Assembly: GCA_002256705.1 (NCBI GenBank)
Contig: NQJI01000002.1
Span: forward strand, 1-19,172
Direction of reading: 5' to 3'
Source: Methylococcaceae bacterium NSM2-1
Lineage (GTDB): Bacteria; Pseudomonadota; Gammaproteobacteria; Methylococcales; Methylomonadaceae
DNA length: 19,172 nucleotides
Shown: positions 15,378 to 19,172 of the stretch, piece after piece
How positions within the stretch are numbered: position 1 is the stretch's first letter
How the letters are laid out: each line of letters opens with the position of its first letter
Position numbers and translations under genes: made by a program
Notes under the pieces: generated by a model
The model's database searches: none
The model's input: the letters and a program-made list of their open reading frames with translations, nothing else
What the model was told of the DNA's origin: nothing

Positions 15378-16388
15378 ATGCCAGAACAACTTAGCGAAAC
15401 CCTGCACTTTACTAAAAACTGGCAACAACAACTTGCCGAAGCCTTCAATAATATTGAAGACTTATGCCATTATCTTCACTTATCACTTAAAGACTTACCT
15501 GTTTCAGTGGCTGCTGCCGGGAGCTTCCCGTTACGTGTACCCTTAAGCTTTGCCGCCAGCATGCAAAAAGGCAATCCGCATGATCCTTTATTGCGGCAAG
15601 TATTGCCGATTAAAGATGAGTTATTTACTTACCCTGGTTTTAGTAACGACCCGGTTGGTGATCTAACCTCTGCTGCTCAAGCAGGTGTTTTGCACAAATA
15701 TCATGGCCGGGTTTTATTTATCAATACTGGCAGTTGCGCTATTAACTGCCGGTATTGTTTCCGCCGCAACTTTCCCTATTCTGACCTTCAACTTGGCAAA
15801 CAAAAAGAAGCCGCTGGCATCCAATATATTCAGGAAAATCCCGACATCTCGGAAGTTATTTTAAGTGGCGGTGATCCGTTATTGCTTAGCGATGCAAGAT
15901 TAGCAAAACTCTTTGCGCAATTAAGCGCTATCAAGCATTTAAAACGCATCAGAATACACACCCGCTTACCTATCGTTCTACCGGCCCGAATATCCGATGA
16001 ATTAATTAACACCTTATCTCAAAGCGCCAAACAAATTGTGATAGTCGTCCACTGTAACCATGCCAATGAAATAAATCCCCGCGTCATTGCTGCCAGCAAA
16101 CTGCTTGGAAATAGCGGCATTACACTATTAAATCAGTCGGTATTATTGAAAGGGGTTAATGACAATGTAGCGGCGCTCTGCGAATTGAGTGAACAACTTT
16201 TCAGTTACGGCATCATTCCTTATTATCTGCATTTACTGGACAAGGCCACAGGGACCGGACATTTTGAAGTATCTGAAACAGCAGCAGTAGCCCTTATCAA
16301 GCAGGTTCAAGCCACCCTGCCCGGCTACCTTGTGCCTAAATTGGTTAAAGAACAGGCAGGGACCATGTCCAAACAATACATCCTGTAA
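15378..16388 (+). CDS. epmB: EF-P beta-lysylation protein EpmB (lysine 2,3-aminomutase family)
   Basis: EpmB is a radical SAM, PLP-dependent lysine 2,3-aminomutase that converts L-lysine to (R)-beta-lysine for attachment to EF-P by EpmA. The 336 residues match the short EpmB subfamily (E. coli 342) rather than the longer catabolic aminomutases. The radical SAM cluster cysteines are C120, C124 and C127 in GSCAINCRYCFRRNFPYSD; the glycine-rich EVILSGGDPLLLSD and the strand IRIHTRLPIVLP follow. The C-terminal PYYLHLLDKATGTGHFEVS and VPKLVKE fit the PLP-binding region. The ATG start gives the usual N-terminal FTKNWQQQLAEAFNNIEDLC. With efp and epmA next door, the minimal EF-P lysylation set is complete; the later hydroxylase EpmC is not in the window. 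Confidence 0.96.
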   Translation: MPEQLSETLHFTKNWQQQLAEAFNNIEDLCHYLHLSLKDLPVSVAAAGSFPLRVPLSFAASMQKGNPHDPLLRQVLPIKDELFTYPGFSNDPVGDLTSAAQAGVLHKYHGRVLFINTGSCAINCRYCFRRNFPYSDLQLGKQKEAAGIQYIQENPDISEVILSGGDPLLLSDARLAKLFAQLSAIKHLKRIRIHTRLPIVLPARISDELINTLSQSAKQIVIVVHCNHANEINPRVIAASKLLGNSGITLLNQSVLLKGVNDNVAALCELSEQLFSYGIIPYYLHLLDKATGTGHFEVSETAAVALIKQVQATLPGYLVPKLVKEQAGTMSKQYIL

Positions 16389-16442
16389 AAATAGAAAGTA
16401 TCTATCTAATCCACCCAGCTCAAACTAAACCAAGGATAACCC

Positions 16443-17507
16443 ATGTCTGAATCACTCAGTTTCGCTTCTGAAAAATCCGGTTTGCCACCCGGTTCGCTGG
16501 TGCATGTTGGCGAAGTACATGCGCACGAGCATAAAATCTCTGTGGTAAATTACAACAAATCAACGCTGAAAAAACACACCGTCAAATCCATTGAAGAACT
16601 TTTGCCTTACAAAACGAGTGATACCATAACCTGGGTTATTGTTGACGGATTAAAGGACGTCTCCATTATTGATGCCATAGGGAAACACTTTGATATACAC
16701 GCATTGGTGTTGGAAGATATTCTTAACACCCATCAACGGCCTAAATTCGAGGAATTTAATGACTATTTGTATATAGTTGTTAAAGCAATTTCCCTAGGGA
16801 ACAAGGAATTTAATGTCGTATATGAACAAATTAGCTTATTAATATTAAACAACTTCGTTTTCACTTTCATGGAAAAACCTGATGGGTTATTTAGTCCTAT
16901 CCTGAACCGGCTTGACAATGATAAGAGTCAACTCAGAAACCTGGGCGCCGATTATCTCGCCTATATCATTATGGATACCGTAGTCGATGAGTATTTTGTT
17001 TTACAAGATGCCTTCGATGAACTGATTGAATCAGTTGAGGATAAACTACTATCCGATCCTTCATCACAGACACTGGCGACAATCCAAAAAATCAAGCGTG
17101 AATTAATCTTTTTACGCAGAACGATATCCCCATTGCGCGAGTTGCTTGCCGCCATTCAACGCAGTGAGTCGCCTTTACTCAATGAGAAAACAAGACGTTA
17201 TTTCGGTGATATTTATGATCACGCCATACGCATTATTGAAGCGATAGAATCTTACCGGGATTTGATAGCGGGTATGCTGGATATTTACTTATCCAGTGTC
17301 AGTAACAAAATGAACGAAACCATGAAAGTTCTTACAGTGTTTGCCTCGATATTTATTCCCTTAACCTTTATCGCTGGCGTTTATGGTATGAACTTCGAAT
17401 ATATGCCGGAACTAAAATGGCGATGGGGTTACCCGGCTTTATGGGTTATTTTTATTGGTGTATCGGTGTTTTTACTAAGGTTTTTTAAGAAGAAGAAATG
17501 GCTGTAG
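16443..17507 (+). CDS. corA: Magnesium/cobalt transporter CorA
   Basis: CorA is a pentameric inner-membrane channel for Mg2+ uptake. The 354-residue protein has a large N-terminal cytoplasmic domain (about 1-290) with HALVLEDILNTHQRPKFEEFNDYLYIV and a long charged helix (QTLATIQKIKRELIFLRRTISPLRELL), then two C-terminal membrane helices at about 293-313 and 329-347. The signature YGMNF at the end of the first helix (Y314 to F318) is present and is the selectivity motif of the family. A lysine-rich tail (FFKKKKWL) fits the cytosolic C-terminus. AAGGA lies about 7 nt before the ATG. It is 54 bp downstream of epmB on the same strand and could be co-transcribed, but no functional link is evident. 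Confidence 0.96.
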   Translation: MSESLSFASEKSGLPPGSLVHVGEVHAHEHKISVVNYNKSTLKKHTVKSIEELLPYKTSDTITWVIVDGLKDVSIIDAIGKHFDIHALVLEDILNTHQRPKFEEFNDYLYIVVKAISLGNKEFNVVYEQISLLILNNFVFTFMEKPDGLFSPILNRLDNDKSQLRNLGADYLAYIIMDTVVDEYFVLQDAFDELIESVEDKLLSDPSSQTLATIQKIKRELIFLRRTISPLRELLAAIQRSESPLLNEKTRRYFGDIYDHAIRIIEAIESYRDLIAGMLDIYLSSVSNKMNETMKVLTVFASIFIPLTFIAGVYGMNFEYMPELKWRWGYPALWVIFIGVSVFLLRFFKKKKWL

Positions 17508-17508
17508 A

Positions 17509-17575
17509 TAACTATACAACTCACTTGTCTGGTAGTTTAGGCTAAAGCCTGCCATAAAAGAGGTGTGCATAGTTA
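17509..17575. repeat. Imperfect inverted repeat between convergent corA and the PsiE-family gene
   Basis: TAACTATACA (17509-17518) pairs with TGCATAGTTA (17566-17575) at 9 of 10 positions. An inner stem is formed by TTTAG (17536-17540) and CTAAA (17542-17546), inside GGTAG and CTGCC. It could terminate transcription from both sides, but there is no T run. The sequence AGGCTAAAGCCTGCC looks like a dispersed palindromic repeat. Confidence 0.45.
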
Positions 17576-17586
17576 CAATTACTGCG

Positions 17587-18042
17587 TTAATACCTGTCAT
17601 CCCTTTCTCTCATCAGCCAATAAACCACGCCTAATGACAATACTGATGCCGATAAAGCAATAATTGTAGATGGAGGATATTTATCAACATCTAAAATAAT
17701 AAATTTTCTACTTATCGCCAATATCGCAATTAAGATAACTGTTTTTACTTTAATAATGCTGTCTATTCTAGCGACTACTTTTAATATGGAGTGCTTAAAT
17801 TCCAGTGCAATTAATACACTCATTATCATTCCAAAAGTTTGTTGAAGTGAGTGCTGTTGAATAGAGTCTACGGATTTAAAAATTAATAAAAATACATTCT
17901 CAGTAAGCTTAAATAAAGAAGCAATAATTACCACTGAAATAATAAATGTTAATATTAACGCGACTATTTGTTCGAATTTTTCATATAAAGTCATTATTCG
18001 CCATGCTTCCATAGGCGTTCTTTTTAAATCATTTGGCCTCAT
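17587..18042 (-). CDS. PsiE-family (phosphate-starvation-inducible) membrane protein
   Basis: The protein has about four hydrophobic segments: IVALILTFIISVVIIASLF, FGMIMSVLIALEF, VILIAILAISRKFIILDV and IIALSASVLSLGVVYWLM. The layout, the central HSILKVVARIDSIIKV region, the RKFIILDVDKYPP stretch (compare RLIIVDHKSP in E. coli PsiE) and the length (151 residues; E. coli 136) point to the PsiE family, whose function is unknown. The ATG at 18042 is preferred; TTG at 18081 would add 13 residues, and ATGs at 18012 and 17994 are shorter options. No convincing ribosome site was found before any of them. The region before it is very AT-rich, with an AAAGTA-G-TACTTT palindrome at 18080-18092. Assignment to the family is likely but not certain. 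Confidence 0.75.
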   Translation of the reverse strand: MRPNDLKRTPMEAWRIMTLYEKFEQIVALILTFIISVVIIASLFKLTENVFLLIFKSVDSIQQHSLQQTFGMIMSVLIALEFKHSILKVVARIDSIIKVKTVILIAILAISRKFIILDVDKYPPSTIIALSASVLSLGVVYWLMRERDDRY

Positions 18043-18161
18043 ATTTTTATTTTTTTTATTTCCATAAAAATATTTGTTCAAAGTAGTACTTTTGAAATTA
18101 ATTTTTTATAAAAACATCCTTGTCAAATTATCCCTTAAATTTTTTTATTGAATGTGAATGG

Positions 18162-18599
18162 TTATTCTTCTGACGAAACTTCGATTTTTTTCGGTTTCAC
18201 CGCTTCTCGTTTCGGTATGACAATTTCCAATACGCCATGTTTGCATTTTGCACTAATTGCTTCACCATCAGCAGAATCAGGCAAACTAAAGCGGCGATAA
18301 AAAGAACCATAAGTTCGTTCTACTCGCTTATAACCTTCTTTTTCGGTTTTAGCTTCGGTCTTTTTTTCACCTTTTACCGTTAAAACGCCCGCTTCCATAT
18401 TAACTTCAATATCTTCCGGTTTAACTCCCGGAATATCTGCCTGAAGTATAAATTTATCATTTTCTTCTTTTATATCAACGGCGGGCGCCCACTCAGCAGT
18501 TGAAATTGAACCCTCGCTGCTTTGAATATCCTGAGATCGTTCCAATTCTTTTTGTAATTGATTCAATAAGCCCCAAGGTTCGTAACGGATAATAGCCAT
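18162..18599 (-). CDS. hsp20: Small heat-shock protein, Hsp20/alpha-crystallin family
   Basis: Hsp20 proteins are ATP-independent holdases that bind unfolding proteins in the cytoplasm. The 145-residue product has an N-terminal arm (MAIIRYEPWGLLNQLQKELERS), an alpha-crystallin domain at about 38-130 (WAPAVDIKEENDKFILQADIPGVKPEDIEVNMEAGVLTVKGEKK, ERTYGSFYRRFSLPDSADGEAISAKCKHGVLEIVIPK) and a C-terminal extension with the KKIEV form of the I-x-I/V oligomerisation motif. The start is supported by a GGAG ribosome site 9 nt upstream. A heat-shock-type promoter candidate lies 70-95 bases before the start. The downstream PsiE-family gene is on the same strand but 120 bp away. Confidence 0.97.
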   Translation of the reverse strand: MAIIRYEPWGLLNQLQKELERSQDIQSSEGSISTAEWAPAVDIKEENDKFILQADIPGVKPEDIEVNMEAGVLTVKGEKKTEAKTEKEGYKRVERTYGSFYRRFSLPDSADGEAISAKCKHGVLEIVIPKREAVKPKKIEVSSEE

Positions 18600-18665
18600 T
18601 TCTGTGTCTCCTAAAGATTAAATGTTTAATTGAAAGAATGAAATCGTCAATTTCATCTCGGACTA

Positions 18666-18694
18666 TAAATATAGACTGAGATTTATTTTTCAAG
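18666..18694 (-). promoter_or_regulatory. Sigma-32-like promoter of the small heat-shock gene
   Basis: The minus strand reads CTTGAAAA at 18694-18687, matching the CTTGAAA -35 box of sigma-32, followed after about 14 bases by TCTATATTTAT (18675-18665) in the -10 place. The -10 is not the ideal CCCCAT form. The location about 70 bp before a heat-shock gene supports the call. Confidence 0.45.
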
Positions 18695-18699
18695 AGATT

Positions 18700-18984
18700 T
18701 ATAATAATTTTGTGATTATGTAGTTGGTCTGGTTGGGTACGTAGCGTATAGCATTTTCAGGCGCAGATGATATCAGTAGATATCTTAACGTAGTTCAGTG
18801 AATACTTCGGATTTGATCATTCCAGAATAAGCCAAATAATTAAAAAGAATGAGAATAGTGAAAACATGACTTAACCCTTGTTTCTACTTTGGGGGTGGGC
18901 AAGCTTGTTAGCCAGATCGAATACGAGATTATCCGGCTATCCAACAAGTTAAGTGGGTGAACATACAAATACCCGGGACTATTG
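18700..18984. other. Intergenic region without a recognisable gene, containing two hairpins
   Basis: No coding frame with family features was found here. GATATC-AGTA-GATATC (18769-18784) is a small exact hairpin. A larger one pairs CTTGTT (18904-18909) with AACAAG (18943-18948) and AGCC (18910-18913) with GGCT (18935-18938), with a 4-nt bulge on the right arm. It lies about 50 bases downstream of the stop of the right-edge gene, so it could terminate that gene or be another palindromic repeat. Confidence 0.5.
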
Positions 18985-19025
18985 AGGTCCAAATGGAAAA
19001 CTATTTTGACCTTGGACCTTTCACC
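18985..19025. repeat. CAAGGT-type inverted repeat overlapping the 3' end of the right-edge gene
   Basis: AGGTCCAA (18985-18992) is the exact reverse complement of TTGGACCT (19012-19019). On the minus strand the region reads AGGTGAAAGGTCCAAGGTC, the same style of AAGGT-N-CAAGGT units as the repeat at 4884-4945. It supplies the last six to seven codons and the stop codon of the gene at the right edge. Confidence 0.55.
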
Positions 19026-19172
19026 TGGTAATTTTTATTTTCTTTTGCCAAATAACCCGCCGCATTGACAGGTACAGAATCAATAGCCAGAATAGCGCCT
19101 AACTCTGTCATCGCTTTTTGATAAACCTTACGCTTGAAATACACGACATCATTAAGCGGCTCCCAATAATCA
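19001..19172 (-). CDS. Unrecognised gene, C-terminal 56 codons only
   Basis: An open frame enters from the right edge and stops at TAG (19003-19001). The visible protein begins DYWEPLNDVVYFKRKVYQKA, continues TELGAILAIDSVPVNAAGYL and ends KENKNYQVKGPRSK. It has a soluble, partly helical look; no signal, membrane helix or catalytic motif can be seen in so short a piece, and I do not recognise the family. The composition is protein-like up to NKNYQ; the last residues VKGPRSK are encoded by a CAAGGT-type repeat, which suggests that the original C-terminus was replaced or extended by repeat insertion. The reading frame is likely real because it is open over its whole visible length and reads as normal protein sequence. 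Confidence 0.6.
   Translation of the reverse strand, partial: DYWEPLNDVVYFKRKVYQKAMTELGAILAIDSVPVNAAGYLAKENKNYQVKGPRSK

Noticed and set aside
18493..18693. 66-codon open frame overlapping the hsp20 start on the same strand
   Set aside because: It covers the hsp20 promoter, ribosome site and 5' codons in another frame and has no protein-like features.

Overview
The window is chromosomal housekeeping DNA from a gammaproteobacterium of moderate to low GC content. The evidence is the gene order (def-fmt-rsmB divergent from a LysM gene-dprA-smg-topA, as in Pseudomonas), bamA-skp-fabZ-lpxA, a beta-lysylation type EF-P system (efp, epmA, epmB) and srkA. A methanotroph-like gammaproteobacterium (Methylococcales) would fit the gene content and repeat style, but that is a guess; no methane-oxidation gene is present.

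Layout: on the minus strand at the left edge, def-fmt-rsmB form a tight operon that runs off the window. From a 57-bp divergent promoter region, tsaP-like (LysM), dprA, smg and topA run on the plus strand. Then come srkA (plus) and rnhB (minus, convergent), bracketed by two copies of a palindromic repeat. From about 9.5 to 13.7 kb, bamA-skp-fabZ-lpxA run on the minus strand (outer-membrane protein assembly, periplasmic chaperone, fatty acid dehydratase, lipid A acyltransferase); lpxD and lpxB, usually found in this cluster, are absent. From 13.7 to 16.4 kb, efp-epmA (minus) diverge from epmB (plus), giving EF-P and its two modifying enzymes together. corA (plus) follows, convergent with a PsiE-family membrane protein (minus). 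Then come an Hsp20 small heat-shock protein (minus) and the 3' end of an unrecognised minus-strand gene at the right edge.

The most unusual content lies between genes. A 111-bp element at 7302-7412 recurs in inverted orientation at 9221-9456, where it is split by a second, nested palindromic element of about 140 bp. A separate CAAGGT-type inverted repeat lies before topA, and a relative supplies the last codons and stop of the gene at the right edge. Four exact copies of a 9-bp unit sit just upstream of srkA. Several starts are non-ATG (def, tsaP, lpxA, epmA, rsmB), and the conserved N-terminus of DprA has no standard start codon at all. I see no CRISPR array, transposase, phage gene, tRNA or rRNA, and no clear new gene system.
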